Below are positions 1-11,231 of a stretch of 33,525 bases of DNA, piece after piece (within the stretch, counting starts at the first letter, position 1; the number at the start of each line of letters is the position of its first letter). The stretch lies in NCBI GenBank assembly GCA_015179025.1, contig WHUX01000394.1:1-33525 (forward strand). The letters run 5' to 3'. The notes under the pieces are model-generated. The model had not been told where the DNA came from. It did not search any database and saw nothing but the letters and a program-made list of their open reading frames with translations. The position numbers and the translations under genes are program-made. This stretch comes from Terfezia claveryi (Eukaryota; Ascomycota; Pezizomycetes; Pezizales; Pezizaceae).

Positions 1-2264
1 ATTGGCTTCTGTCACGAGCCCTAGTAGTGACTTCACTAGTAAGACCTATGTAAAGTTTCCATAGGACGAGACCATAATATGCGAAACCTAAAAAAAGTTT
101 TGTTCGAAACTTCAAAAGGTTTATCTGAGAGCTCTAAAAGTTTCCCAGGAAACCTTTGGTGGTTTCCCATACAATTGTTGATGCGAAACCTCTTTTGGTC
201 TCACTCTTGAGACCTGACCAAATGAACCACAGTGAGTTGCGTGTAACGCGAGTTCACTGTATGCCAAAAGGCTAAGTTGGCCATATAAGTTCCTCCAGAA
301 ATATCCTTATGCACAGAGGTCTCCATAACGCATACCCCCCCAGAGAGGCCTCTCATTATTGACAGTCCATCCGACAGCATTTTGATATGGTGAAGATGTT
401 ATGTATTTTAAGGACCTATGTAGAACGTTATAACCAGACGACAGAGGAGCAATCGCCTATCAGTCCTAATCTTGGTGGATTACCTGATAAGGTTTGACCA
501 GACTAGATTAGGATTACCGGTAGTCCCAGAGCACTGCTCCGGTTTATGTCAGCACCTTGTATCTGTACTCCATCCAGAAGTATCTAGATATACATAAAGA
601 AATCTACAACACCAGGGATGGCACTAAGAGCTGCCCGCACTGATAATTATTGTTGGTAATATTTTATTATTGAGTACAGTTCATGTTTTTCCGCACTGAT
701 GTATGTATTTCATCTTCCATTTTTTTATTTTCTTTAAATACTCATTACTATTTTGGTACCCTCACTAAATTACTACATTTGGTTATCGCATTCCCGGGGA
801 AGACAACTCAAGATCTGTCCTCCCGAGGATTGCATTCCCGGGAAGGACAGAACACCAATAAAGCTCTGGGGGGGCCAATAGTCACCCTGAACCACTCGTC
901 CTCATTCACAATCTGCGAGACAGCTCTAGAGGCTTAGACAACACTCAAAGCACACTCCGATGTAACCACTTCCAGGGTTGCTAGCTAGCAATATCCAAAT
1001 CAAACAAGATGGCATCAACATTGTGGTAGTGGTAGGTGGTCGGGTGATTCTGGTGAGAGGCTATGCGGGTTAAGAACGAAACCGTTTTTGGTCGCGCGTT
1101 GGTCCCATCATAATTAACCTCAGATTCCTGGGTGAATACTCACCTGACCTTGCTTGCGTGCTTTGTAATTTTCGATCCATCAACCAGATTCCTCCCCTTC
1201 CTTTCTTGATTTCTTCCTCATCCCTATTCACACTCTCCCGCAGCTCTTTGCCCTGTTTGAGATTTTTTTCCCTCTCAATCCGGATTCCTTCCCTCTCTTT
1301 GCAGATTCCTTCCTTCTCTTCCAGATCCCACCCTCATCCCTCTCCACACTCTTCCATAGCTCTTCCTTACCTCTAGTTAATGTCCTCTTCTCCGTTTTTA
1401 TCCATTCCCGCTGTCTTGTAACTACCCCCGTTGCCAATTCAATTTGATTCTTCCATTCCGCTGCTCGCCTCCTTGCCGCTACCAGCACCTCCGTCAAACT
1501 CTTGTTCTCAAGCTTGGTTCATTGCCACGAGGTTGTTCAATGGGAGGCAGAGGGGGGGAAGGCCGCAGAGGACTGACATGGACTGGTGGAGTGGTTGATG
1601 CAGTGGAAGGGGGTGTAGTGGGGGGGGATCAGCTTGGGCCCAGTAGGAAAAAAGGCTGAGCACCAAAGTATATGGTAAAACCACTTTGTTGAGGGTGACA
1701 ATGAACGGTACAGTAATCGGTCGGTTTCATGTATCTTGTGATGCAGAAGGTTGTTCATTCTCTCAAACTATGCTAAAGCTCGCATACATACGAAAAGTTA
1801 GATTAGCTCGATTAGACTAGTTTTTCTTAAGGTTCCACAACGGGAAAGGGGAGGGACGGTTCCGGAGCTATATCTTTTTTTTTGTTCCTTTCCATCATCG
1901 CATCATCTTCGTTAAATTCATATTCCTCACAAAGATCGTGGGTGGAGCTCTACTCTGTGTGTGATTGTTTAGTCCTTGTTGAGATAAGAGTGATCCTCTT
2001 ATCTCAGTGTCCTTCACTCCGCCGAGAGCACTCTCCGTCCTGCCCGCCGACACTACCTCCATCCCTCATTCAACACCCCCCATCTTGCATCCCTCATCCT
2101 CACAACGAACTCAAACTTTGACTTTCTCCTTGTCTGCTGGATTACTTGCAGGTTGCTCTCCTTCTATGTATTATTCCATCGACATCTGAATCTCTGTCTA
2201 CTAATAGCTTGAGCAGATATACCTTTTGCTCTCTCAGGAGTCGTTTGACTCCCATCTTCCCATT
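1..2264. other. gene-poor flank, no supported gene
   Basis: I see no convincing exon here. Short open frames exist but lack matching splice signals or recognisable protein character. The stretch holds a possible hairpin (the inverted pair CCTAATCT / AGATTAGG around 464-513), two copies of GCATTCCCGGG-like sequence near 787-845, a CT-rich tract (about 1190-1380) and a G-rich tract (1540-1630). The part just before 2264 would be the 5' leader of the coiled-coil gene that follows. Confidence 0.5.
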
Positions 2265-3540
2265 ATGTCCAAGCAGACGTTGCCAAAGCAATGTACTGCG
2301 AGTATTGGCACAGATACCTTGCTTGCACCCAGAGGAGACTGTGGAGAGCACGGCCGTGCGTTGGAACTGCTATGGTTAATAATATGGGCCAATTGTCCCT
2401 GAGTTCCATATTGAGGATTGCGTATTTGCGAAGCCCTATCTGGTGAGTTTGCTGTGTAGGTTCCGATAATTTTTACTGACTAAGAGATTATATGCAACAC
2501 GATTGCTTCCAAAAAGCAGAAAGAGTCCCTTCTGGAACTTCTCATGATTATGACCCACCATCTGGCACTAATCCCGTCATACACACCCTTAATGCTTGCA
2601 AAACCGCGTGTAGCGAGTCAGAGAGACAAGCCAAGAAGCTCAGGCTGAAGCTAATGCTGAAAGGCTGATGCGTGAGGGTGAGCCTATCCCAGATGAGCCC
2701 TTCAGTGAAGATATACTCTACTAACAATGGTGGCTTCTCTTTAGAAAGTGAGCCGATAACCAGAAGCTGGAAAATAAGTACAAGCAAGCGGAGCGTAAGC
2801 TTCAGCAAGCCATGGATGACCGTGACAGAGCGCAGAGTGAACGTGATAGTGCTATCAATGGAAAGGCTAAATCGAGCAGGATTGGACAGAGTCCTTATGC
2901 CTCTAAAAGAAAAATTCTGTACGGAGTGGGAAAGGGGACAGGAAGCAAATTTGAGCGTCTTAGGAACTCCATTAAGGAGGATTTCAACAAACAACTGGCA
3001 GACCATCAAAAAGAGATCATGGACCATAAAAAAGAGATCATGGACCATAAAAAAGAGATCACGGACCTTAGGGTCACTACAAGGATTGTGAGTTCTAATT
3101 ACAGGATTCTATATCGCTTTCCATGCTAAGTTGGGCTAATCAAATCATAGCATACACAAGTACTGTCAGGATTGGCACTGAGGAACATGCTCAATGAATG
3201 TCGGGATTCATTTGCTAAAACGGCAGGATATGGTGATGGTTGGAGGGAGGTGAAGAAGGAGCTACAGGACAGAAAGATCACCCTCACCGAGGTAAAAGGG
3301 AAAATGGAGGGCGCTCTTCAACATGTGGACTGGGGATCAAATGGGGTGGGAAAGGTGGTGAGCTTCGTAATTGATAATTGGCCTATTAGGAGAGTAGGAA
3401 ATATATCAGCCCATGGTGGTGAGGGTGCCGAGGCTATGGTTTATAGGGATCAACTGGAGATGGTGATTGAGAGCATGAAGGATGAGAGTGACAAGAGGTT
3501 GTTGAAAAACTCCAGGAATTTCTCCAGGAGTAAATTGTAA
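2265..3540 (+). pseudogene. frame-broken gene for a coiled-coil protein of unknown function
   Basis: I do not recognise the family. The likely start is the ATG at 2265 (MSKQTLPKQ). Protein-like frames then change several times: near 2385, between 2487 and 2550, and near 2632. Two introns look real: 2443 to about 2486 (GTGAGT donor, TACTGAC branch point) and 2678-2752 (GTGAGC donor, TACTAAC branch point). A third, 3088-3150, is in phase 0 with a GCTAATC branch point. The exon 2753-3087 is strongly alpha-helical and charged (NQKLENKYKQAERK and onward) and contains three 21-nt repeats encoding the heptad DHKKEIM. The last exon, 3151-3540, runs from HTQVLSGLALRN to a TAA stop. The breaks could be decay or base-calling errors like those seen elsewhere in the window. 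The exon calls from 2753 on are firmer than those before it. Confidence 0.5.
3001..3063 (+). repeat. 21-bp tandem repeat, three copies, inside a coiled-coil exon
   Basis: Three head-to-tail copies (3001-3021, 3022-3042, 3043-3063) of a 21-bp unit differ by only a few bases. In the coding frame each unit encodes seven residues, DH(Q/K)KEI(M/T), which is exactly one coiled-coil heptad. Gain or loss of a unit would lengthen or shorten the coil without changing frame or heptad register. Confidence 0.9.
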
Positions 3541-5653
3541 TTGTATATTTAAAAAGATATGTGCTTAAGGGGGGTTACGCCGAGCAATGCTCATATCCAA
3601 ATTGGGAGAAGGATAAATTCCTTTGCAATGTGGGGCATCAGTTTGAGACTAGCATGAGAATAATTCCAATATCAGTCACGCTCCGCAATATTACTCACGA
3701 ACCTTTCCATTCCATTTTCTAACCATTCCATTTTCTAACCACATCACGAAAAAAAATAGTTAGACGCCGCTGACGCCACCGGAGCCAAACTGCCCTCCAA
3801 CTATTGTCTCCGGGAGACCGCTCTCCAACTCCTGTCTGCGGGAGCCCTCGCCGACTGCTAGTCTCCCATGTCCTCCCACTGGGTGCCAATCTCATGGCTG
3901 CCTCCGGTCGCCTTCCCTGCATCTTGACGCTACGGCGGGGATGCATATCCAGCTTCAGGCCTCCTAGGTCCAATGAACCATACCAATGGTTTAGGGGGTA
4001 CCAGCAAGCAGGCATAGCAAATGTCCATCGTATTTCTAATTATTTATGTACACAAGAGATTAAGATATTGAGACAGTACTACCAGTCCACTGTGCTGGCA
4101 ACCCTTGTCTATAGCACCTGCCGCTTCCGTAGACCCGCGAGCCATAGTTCCTGGCCAATACTGAGCATGCTAGTTCATGGAAGAGATACCAGTTTCCGCC
4201 AAGGGTGGGCCTGAACTGGAACGGGAGGTTGAAAACCCACATGCATCCATGAGGCACATACCTTATACATGCATCTGATGGACAAGCTGCATGGACTTCA
4301 AGTAAAATCAAGTATTCAAGCAAGACGTGACGACATTACGAGGGCCAGTGGCAGACCAATTTACTATGTTGATCTATTATGTATATCCTTACGCTTACCC
4401 TGAAGCTACCAAACACCGACCAAAGAACTTTATTTCAGAAAAGTGTCTAATAAACCACAATGCTCAATAACCATGGGAGGTAATTTTCTCTACCCTAAAG
4501 TCAAAAGAATGATTGATAAAGGCCAATAATTCTCTGCTACTACCGGAAACTCTGGTTTTCAGAGTTAACTGGTAAGTAGCATTCACGGGATCCGGGAGAC
4601 ACTAAAAGCACTTATTCTAGTTGTTTATATGAAATAGGAGCGCAAACTACTGATATGTTTTTTGGGGAAAATGTATTAAAGATAGTTGCCTGCTTTTCTG
4701 ATTTGGGAAGTGCCTTACGGTTAGGTGTAGTGAAAGAAAGGGGAATAAAATTCTTATTATAGAAGTCACAATCGCTGATAGAAAAAAAAAAAAAGGCAGA
4801 GTATTTGTTTACGTACCGTCCCCTTCTTGAACTTTTCAGAAGCGGAGGTATCAGCTCGTTGACTTGAGTGCCACGTGTTACCCTGATGTTATACCCTCCA
4901 AAAAAAAGCTATTTAATGTTTCGGCTTAGTCTCTTGGTTATTTATAGATCCCTCCGGTTGGCCCACTGAAATTTCCTTCTAGGTCGCAATACAACATTCA
5001 TAGATGGCTTCCGGCTAATGCCCATTTTTGGGTTGCAGAGGTCGTATTGATCGAAGAGAGTAGAGAGACTTTATCTCAGGGTGCTTCAATCGATATAATT
5101 ACTTTGTAGTCTTATGCAAATAGCTATATAGAGTAGCCTAGTAGTCAAGGGCTTGGCATGGCTATTTCTGGCTAACCTTCCTGCATGTTCCAGTGGTAAG
5201 TATTTAGCATAATTCTGTAAAGAAGTTAAAACATAGAATCCGCCTGGTGATAGCAGTCAAGCATGACAGGAGCATAGAGTTCATCATCACTCATCGCCAT
5301 CGTCAACATTATTAGCCGCGAAACGACAAAGCGCTGCAAGCATGCGGGATGAAAGGAATGAGCACAGAAATCTCAGGTAAAAAGCAAACAAAACAAAAAA
5401 ACCAAGCACACCTGCTGGTGCCATAGCACGCAGCTTCAAGGTGACTAAACCCTCCAATCAATCCTTTCATGTGGCAATTTTTGGAGTCAGTTGGACAATA
5501 ATCTTTTTGCGCCGGATTTTCCCCGAATATTGAGAGCGAATAAGTTTTGTACAATTCCTTTGGTGCTTACGCATCTTTTAAGGGGTGTCGTGCGATGACG
5601 AATATTCTAGACCCAAATATTAATGCTTGTTCAGGCTAAATACGGAAGGAATC
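3541..5653. other. intergenic, no supported gene
   Basis: No recognisable gene. A GC-rich patch at about 3765-3965 contains an imperfect tandem pair of about 26 bp (CTCCAACT...GGGAG, near 3797 and 3825). A run of 14 A lies near 4781-4794. Short open frames on either strand lack support. Confidence 0.5.
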
Positions 5654-6410
5654 TCACCTTGAAGAGCTACATGATGAGGATAATCCCTTCTCGTCTACCG
5701 TGATTTGCATTTCACCACTAGATGTAGTAAGCGAGGAATCACAATTCCAACGAACTCCCAGGAAACCAAGACACCAGCTCTTGAAGCACCTGGCAGCCCC
5801 TGCGATTCTATGGCATATACCCGCCGTAGACGAGGTTGACCGCCACCCTTTCTGCTCAACGTCCACAAATCCTGCATTCAACAATTGACGTTTAATCAAC
5901 AACGCAGTTTCATCTGGAGTTGGAAGATGTGGAACAGCCTTTAGTGGGGCTGGAGGGCTCTGTCCTAGTGAACTAGGCTTTGACAAATGGTGTAGACGAG
6001 CCTGTGGTGCTGCCACTGGACCAGTTTCGACTACTTCAATCCATCCACCTGGTTTTGTCTGTCTAAAATCCAGCCAATGAACATTAGCCTGTTATCTTTC
6101 TATAAATGAATGTACCCCGTCTGGGAGGCATAATGGATGCGCGGGTGAATCACTCAAATGCGAGACGGAATATCCTAGCTCCATCTTGTATCCCGGATCT
6201 CTGGTAGCGAATGTGCACAAAGTCGAAGAGTTGGTGTGTTTGTGGCTGCTGCTGCGTTTCACATGCGGGCACGTTGCCGGCCTTTACCGTACTATTAACC
6301 CTTGCAGCACCACTATCAGCTTTAGGTGCTCTAATCAGATGTTCACCATTTGAGCGTGAATGTGCTCCGCATGAGCATAGTATGACGAGAGGGAAGAAGT
6401 ATATTTACTG
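5654..6410 (-). pseudogene. SAM-dependent methyltransferase-like fragment (LaeA-like type), degraded
   Basis: Read on the minus strand, two blocks resemble the C-terminal half of the fungal LaeA-like class I methyltransferases. One, around 6232-6165, reads FDFVHIRYQRSGIQD, matching the FDxVHxRxLxxxxxD signature that precedes the late beta strand. The other, around 6060-6015, reads KPGGWIEVVETGP, matching the LKPGGWxExxE motif. They lie in different frames, separated by about 90 nt that could be an intron ending at AACAG or a frame break. Downstream the frame continues through LLNAGFVDVEQK (similar to the GFxDV motif of that family) and ends at 5654. The usual N-terminal SAM-binding GxGxG motif was not found upstream, so the gene appears truncated. 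The family assignment rests on short motifs only. Confidence 0.4.
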
Positions 6411-6525
6411 GTTCAATTGACTTGGAGCCTTATCATTTTCCGCCATAATCTCTGCTTGGGTAGACTTTCTAGAAGAACATTAATATCTGGTACCCGAGTA
6501 CCAAGCTTCAACCACTTACTCTGTG

Positions 6526-6763
6526 ATGCCAAGTGCACATACGTCGGACTCGACGTCAGTGTCAAGTAAGGTTGAGGAGCGGGTCACCTACATCATCTCA
6601 TCCCGTCAGCTATCATGTTTCTGCAGGGCAAATTGGAGCGGCATTTAGAAGACAAGATGAGCCAGTAATGAGAGATGAACCCAACATTAGAAATAGCGGT
6701 CACATGAGAAGCACCCTTGCCTTCAAAAAAGACGAACCGGAGAATGAGACTATCAATGTTTGA
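6526..6763 (+). CDS. possible small two-exon gene, unknown function
   Basis: A putative spliced frame of 58 codons starts at ATG 6526 (MPSAHTSDSTSVS). It crosses an intron at 6566-6626 (61 nt, GTAAGG donor, TTTCTGCAG acceptor) and continues to a TGA ending at 6763. The second exon is charged and hydrophilic (RRQDEPVMRDEPN, FKKDEPENE). No domain is recognised. The support is only that a good intron joins two open frames in phase; it could be chance or a gene relic. Confidence 0.22.
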
Positions 6764-8418
6764 TATAACTATGAAGCATAGCACTTACAGACGATTCTGT
6801 CTCAACGCTTCCATTACTGAAAAGGGATAACATCATTAACCAATTAAACACTAATCAAGCAATATCTGGTGTGCCTTGTCTAGGTATTGCGCTTCGATTT
6901 GAACGGAAGAAGGCCAGTTAGTTGGCCAGCAGCGTCCGGTAGGAGATGGGTGGAGGAGCTGACGAGACAGAGGATGTCGACGTGGTAATTGATTCCGCGA
7001 ACAACTTGCAATATCTTTCTTTCTTCGGACTTCAGTGCTGGAGATGGCAGGATGTGGTGGATTAGTTGGCCAGCGCATAAGTATACTAACAGGGCCTCTC
7101 TCTACCGGCCGCACCCCAATATTGCTTCCGTATCAATGAGAGTGTATCCCCCAGTATGCGGCCTTGATGAGCTGTCAAGACAACAGAGTTAAATAAGAAA
7201 ACTGTGCTTGCATTCAAGGACCTGCATGAAGGACGTAAGAGGGTACCAGGGGGAGCTTGATATAGGAAGAAGCCGGATGCATGGCTCCAGAATTCACAAA
7301 GTGAGGGTGTCTTCCCGGGTGCCAACTCGCAATTCCAGGATGTTTCTTTTAATGCCGGGATACTTGACTACTCAGGACCAGTCATTATTGTGCATGTTAC
7401 GTCCTAATCTGGTCCATTAGCAAGGTAAACGGATGTTGCAGAGGAGGGGGCAAAACGTGCCAATGAGCTCTCCTATTCACCATATCGTTAAAAATCAAAC
7501 AGTTATCTATTCTTGATCGGGAGCCGTCCATGTGTGGCCTCATCCATGGGCAATCCAGGATAGCTGTTGTTACTTCGTCCTACTCGTTCCTTATGCACAA
7601 CGGCAGCTTGCAATATAATGATACCAGGAACACAAGCCAGCTTCTGTGAGGGACTCTGTTTATTTTCCAGCACTGGCAGGTGATCCACACATTTGCTGAC
7701 GTGTAAAATTTTACCCTAGGCACCACCCCACCCATATTTGTTTTCACGGTTCCGCCATGCGGGCTCTGACGTGTCAACCGCGATCTGGTCTGCAACCCCA
7801 AAGTCTCGGTACGGTGTGCAGCCCAATGCATTTTGCTCATGCTAGTGAGGTGCCTTTTGCATACAATCTGGGTATACTTGTTATATGTATTCGTATGTAT
7901 GTATGTTCCCTATCTGGGCCTAACCCCGGAGTGCTTTTCCCCATAACAACAGACTTGTTATAGTCTGAGACGATGTTGGGTCCAGGAATGCTTCTTTTAC
8001 GTCAACTGTATGTTGCGCAGTGATCAGGAGGTTTATTCGCTAATTAAGCACTCTGTCCAATTAACACAGTAGTGATGCACTTCCTAATTTGGTGCAGCAA
8101 AATACTTGAAAATAATTGGCTCGGGATTCGCTGAGACATACTTGTATCTCTGTATCTCTGGAGGAGCTTAAACGCCATGCATGACCGGAGAAACTTTTGC
8201 GCATCACCACAGGCTGGGACGGGCCAAGTTTTGTCTACGAACCACTGTAGCTTCATGTGCAATGATATGAGCGGAGATGAGCTTTCGCTGAATGACATTC
8301 GGCTAGAATACAAATACGAGTACAAGCCCCAACACTCCCCGCTCCTCCGTGACAAAACTATCTAACGGAATTATGTTGAAAACCCAAACTCCGCAACATA
8401 CTGAAGGATTGATATCAT
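6764..8418. other. intergenic, no supported gene
   Basis: Several open frames of 60-100 codons occur on both strands, but none shows domain similarity, consistent splice sites or coherent protein composition. I see nothing else definite here. Confidence 0.5.
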
Positions 8419-9035
8419 CTAATAGTTCCTGGCCATGTTTTGGCACGCTTTCTACAATTCAGAATACCATTAGCATCAACTCACTTGACTCGGGTAGTAT
8501 CGGCAATTTCCCCAAGGGACAATGGTGACTTACCAGTTGCTCAAGGTACCATCCACAAACTGACATATCACCCTTGTAGTCGTCCATGCACTTTGTGAGG
8601 CTCTTCGCATCCGCCTCACAGTAGACGTTACTTCGGTCACCATAGCTGTTGGACGGAGCTTGGACTTGGGGTTGAGCAGGAGCAGCCTCAGCGGCGGCTG
8701 GCTGAGAGCCCCCACCACCGAAGAGTCCGGTGATACCGGCACCGACCATGTGGCCTACTGTAGAACCGACAGCCACACCACTATACAACAGTCAATATCA
8801 AAGCTTCCCAAGTGTAGGGTACAATAACATACGCTGCGGTGGAGGCCATCTGACCAAAGAGGCCTGGGCCCTGGGAGGCGGTTGCAGGAGGGTGCGCCTG
8901 GGCTGCAACTGGTGGGGGGGCATGCTGAACCCTAGCCGGGACAGCAGCGGTCGAGGCGGGCCTGCTTTGTTGCTTAGGAGCGGAAGGGGCAAAAGTTGGG
9001 CGCCTAGGCGCAGCTCCTCCGCGTTGACGAGGCAT
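8419..9035 (-). CDS. MIX17: twin CX9C mitochondrial protein, MIX17/CHCHD2-CHCHD10 family
   Basis: The complete gene has three exons on the minus strand: 9035-8833, 8780-8534 and 8451-8419, with introns of 52 nt (GTATGT) and 82 nt (GTAAGT). The product is 160 residues. A basic, proline- and alanine-rich N-terminus (MPRQRGGAAPRRPTF) looks like a mitochondrial targeting region. A glycine-rich hydrophobic helix (GVAVGSTVGHMVGAGITGLF) follows, then an Ala/Pro/Gln linker. A CHCH fold closes the protein, with cysteines at 122, 132, 143 and 153, each pair spaced exactly CX9C. Members of the family enter the intermembrane space through MIA40 and influence respiration and cristae. The final exon encodes only KACQNMARNY, yet it supplies the last cysteine. 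All frames join without a break. This is a conserved single gene inside an otherwise repeat-rich flank. Confidence 0.96.
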
Positions 9036-9547
9036 CTTGATTGTTATATGAGAGAATGAATAAACCTGCGTAGCGTTGATTGATCGAGATCGACAGGGAA
9101 TTGAAAGAGGCTGCAGAGAAGGGAACCGAATATATACGGGGTACCTGGATTAGTAACACTTAGAAACTAGAAAATTCATCGTGGCTTGGCAGGGAGTAGT
9201 TACATGTTACCACAATGTATAGCTGTATGACATTTGAGCTAAATAAACATTAATGTTTCTCTTCCAAAGTACTGTACCCGTTTGCCAAAAGTTTCTACTT
9301 ACATTATGTACCTTGGACTTATTCCGCAGTCCCCTCTATTGAGAATATATTTAACACTGTTGTTGTGCTCCAGCTACATATCTTAGCTGCTGATTATTCA
9401 GCGGCATCGCCGTATTATAACATGAGACTAGCCTTACGGATGTGTGCAGATGACCCCGTCGAAACCCTAGACCCAAACTAGGCTAGAGCGAACATGCGGC
9501 ACAATATGTAGCCACATGTGGCGCCTATAGGAGAAGGTAAGTAATCT

Positions 9548-9582
9548 GGTGCCAACCAGACTTGGTGCCAACCAGACTAGGT
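9548..9582. repeat. tandem pair of AACCAGACT-bearing repeats, left inverted copy
   Basis: GGTGCCAACCAGACT occurs at 9548-9562 and again at 9564-9578. The second copy extends to GGTGCCAACCAGACTAGGT (9564-9582), which is the exact reverse complement of 12208-12226. Confidence 0.9.
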
Positions 9583-9608
9583 AATCTGGTGCTATGCAGA
9601 GGTATGTA

Positions 9609-9638
9609 CAATCCCTACCCAAAAGTCTTGGTGAAACA
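9609..9638 (+). repeat. left terminal inverted repeat of the Tc1/mariner element
   Basis: It matches the reverse complement of 10959-10988 over all 30 bases. TA precedes it at 9607-9608. Confidence 0.97.
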
Positions 9639-9829
9639 CAAATTTGAGCCGCTTGGCGGGACTCACTCCAACGCTATTATACTCTCGTATTTATTGAATA
9701 ACTTGACAACTACATATCGCCCAGGTCTGAAATTAAAGTCGGAACAATAAGGGGTATAGGAGAAATAGGAACCAAAATCTTAAGCAAAGAAAAAGAGAAT
9801 TGAAGTAAAACCAAACAAACAAAATATAT

Positions 9830-10885
9830 CTAATACCGAGTATACCAGCCCTTAGCAGCAATGACAGCGGCCACCCGGTTTGGCATGCTCCTCCACAATG
9901 ACTCAAAGATAGACTCTGGAATTGCTTCCCATGCTTCAGGCAAGACCTCAGCAAGCCTAGCACAAACGGCATCTGGCCCTCCAGGAGTATTGGCAATATC
10001 AGGGTACTTTGCATGAAGATACCATTTGAGATGAATCCAGACATGCTCAATGGGGTTAAGATCTAGACTATAGGGAGGGTGTCTATCGACTGAGAGGTCA
10101 TGGAGCTTAAGGAATTCCTTAATAATCTTGGCTGTATGGACTGGAGTATTGTCTTGTTGAAATTTCGCATTGCCAATAGTACGGTTGATATGTTTGATAA
10201 CTGGGAGGAGGAGGACCTCAAGCAAGCGACGATAGATAGTAGCATTAACGGAACGCACAATCAGAGGTACAAATGTACCACGATGCCTGCCCCAGAAGCA
10301 CCCCCAAACCATCATAGAAATGCCTTTCCCCTTAGGGACTGCATTAATATAGTCCTTATCCCACTTTTCCTCTGGTGTTCGAAAAACCCAAATTTGCCTT
10401 GCATGAGCTGACCTTTCTACCGTGCACTCATCACTCCAAATTGTGCTTTCAAAGTCCTCAGCTGTCCAATCTTTTCTTTCTAATGCCCAAGCAAGTCTTT
10501 CCTTAGCTCTAGCCTCTGTTGGCTTCGGTCTCTTTTTTGCTAGCCACTTGCGTAGCCCATTCTCTCGGAGGTAGCGGTCCAGTGTATGCAAGGACATATG
10601 GGGGCAGCAACGTTGCTGAATTTCTGCTCTAGTCCATGTTGGATTCTTCTTCACACATCGCATTATGCCCCTTCTATCCATCTTGCTGAGCTTTTTTGGT
10701 CTACCGGACCTAGGGGCATTTTCAGTAGACCCTCGCACTGCCGCCCGATCGAGGAAATTTCAGATCGTTGACCAAGGACGGCCAGTAATTTGGGAAATTA
10801 ATGTTATAGTATACTGCAGGTGGAAGAGAACAAGGATAATCCCCTTCTCCACCGCAGTCATTTCTCGTTGTACACTAGAAGCCAT
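9830..10885 (-). pseudogene. Tc1/mariner transposase, DD34E, with one in-frame stop
   Basis: The full frame runs from ATG at 10885 to the stop ending at 9830, 351 codons, the usual length for Tc1-like transposases. Codon 42 (10762-10760) is TGA and lies between GRPWSTI and NFLDRA, where a residue is expected. The open part starts after it and is 302 residues long when counted from the GTG at 10738. In that numbering the catalytic residues are D103 (WSDEC), D196 (QQDNTPVH) and E231 (LDLNPIEHVW), with exactly 34 residues between the last two (DD34E). An N-terminal helix-turn-helix pair for binding the inverted repeats spans the stop; the GRPKK motif follows it. Translation from an internal start would lose the first DNA-binding helix. 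TGA here would arise from CGA by one C-to-T change. Confidence 0.95.
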
Positions 10886-10958
10886 GGCTGATGTGCTACG
10901 GTCCTTGAAAGCACTCTGCGGTCGCTGAATTTACACTTCTTCCCAACGCTGATCGGCA

Positions 10959-10988
10959 TGTTTCACCAAGACTTTTGGGTAGGGATTG
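10959..10988 (-). repeat. right terminal inverted repeat of the Tc1/mariner element
   Basis: This is the perfect 30-base inverted copy of 9609-9638. TA follows at 10989-10990. Confidence 0.97.
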
Positions 10989-11231
10989 TAGTTACATTCA
11001 GCTACGCATCGCCTTCGGCTCAGCTTCGCTTCATTGAGATTCTGGATAATGCCGATTGACCGTTCGGGGGGTCGAAACGTTCAATTTTACGATGCTGCAT
11101 CGCCGGAAGTCGCTCTAGGAGGAATGATTCAGAATGGTTCGTTAACAGAAGCAACTTTCTGGGCATGCTGGGGATCCTGCTAATTACTGAGACGCCTATC
11201 CGAGTACGAGAGAGGTTTGGGTCACATAGTT

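Larger units (their letters stand above)
9609..10988 (-). mobile_element. complete Tc1/mariner-type DNA transposon (1380 bp)
   Basis: The element is bounded by perfect 30-bp terminal inverted repeats, 9609-9638 (begins CAATCCCTACCCAAAAGTCT) and 10959-10988. It is flanked on each side by the TA dinucleotide (9607-9608 and 10989-10990), the target-site duplication made by the Tc1/mariner superfamily. It encodes one transposase on the minus strand, which is broken by one stop codon. The perfect ends and single lesion suggest a fairly recent insertion that may still be mobilisable in trans by an intact copy elsewhere. Confidence 0.97.

Noticed and set aside
2548..3048. 166-codon minus-strand frame
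   Set aside because: Antisense to the coiled-coil exons; its hydrophobic repeats mirror the 21-bp repeats.
8044..8355. 103-codon minus-strand frame next to MIX17
   Set aside because: No motif, no splice support, and it would overlap the 3' flank of a well-defined gene.
9733..10411. Other open frames within the transposon on both strands
   Set aside because: They overlap the DD34E transposase frame and have no protein character of their own.
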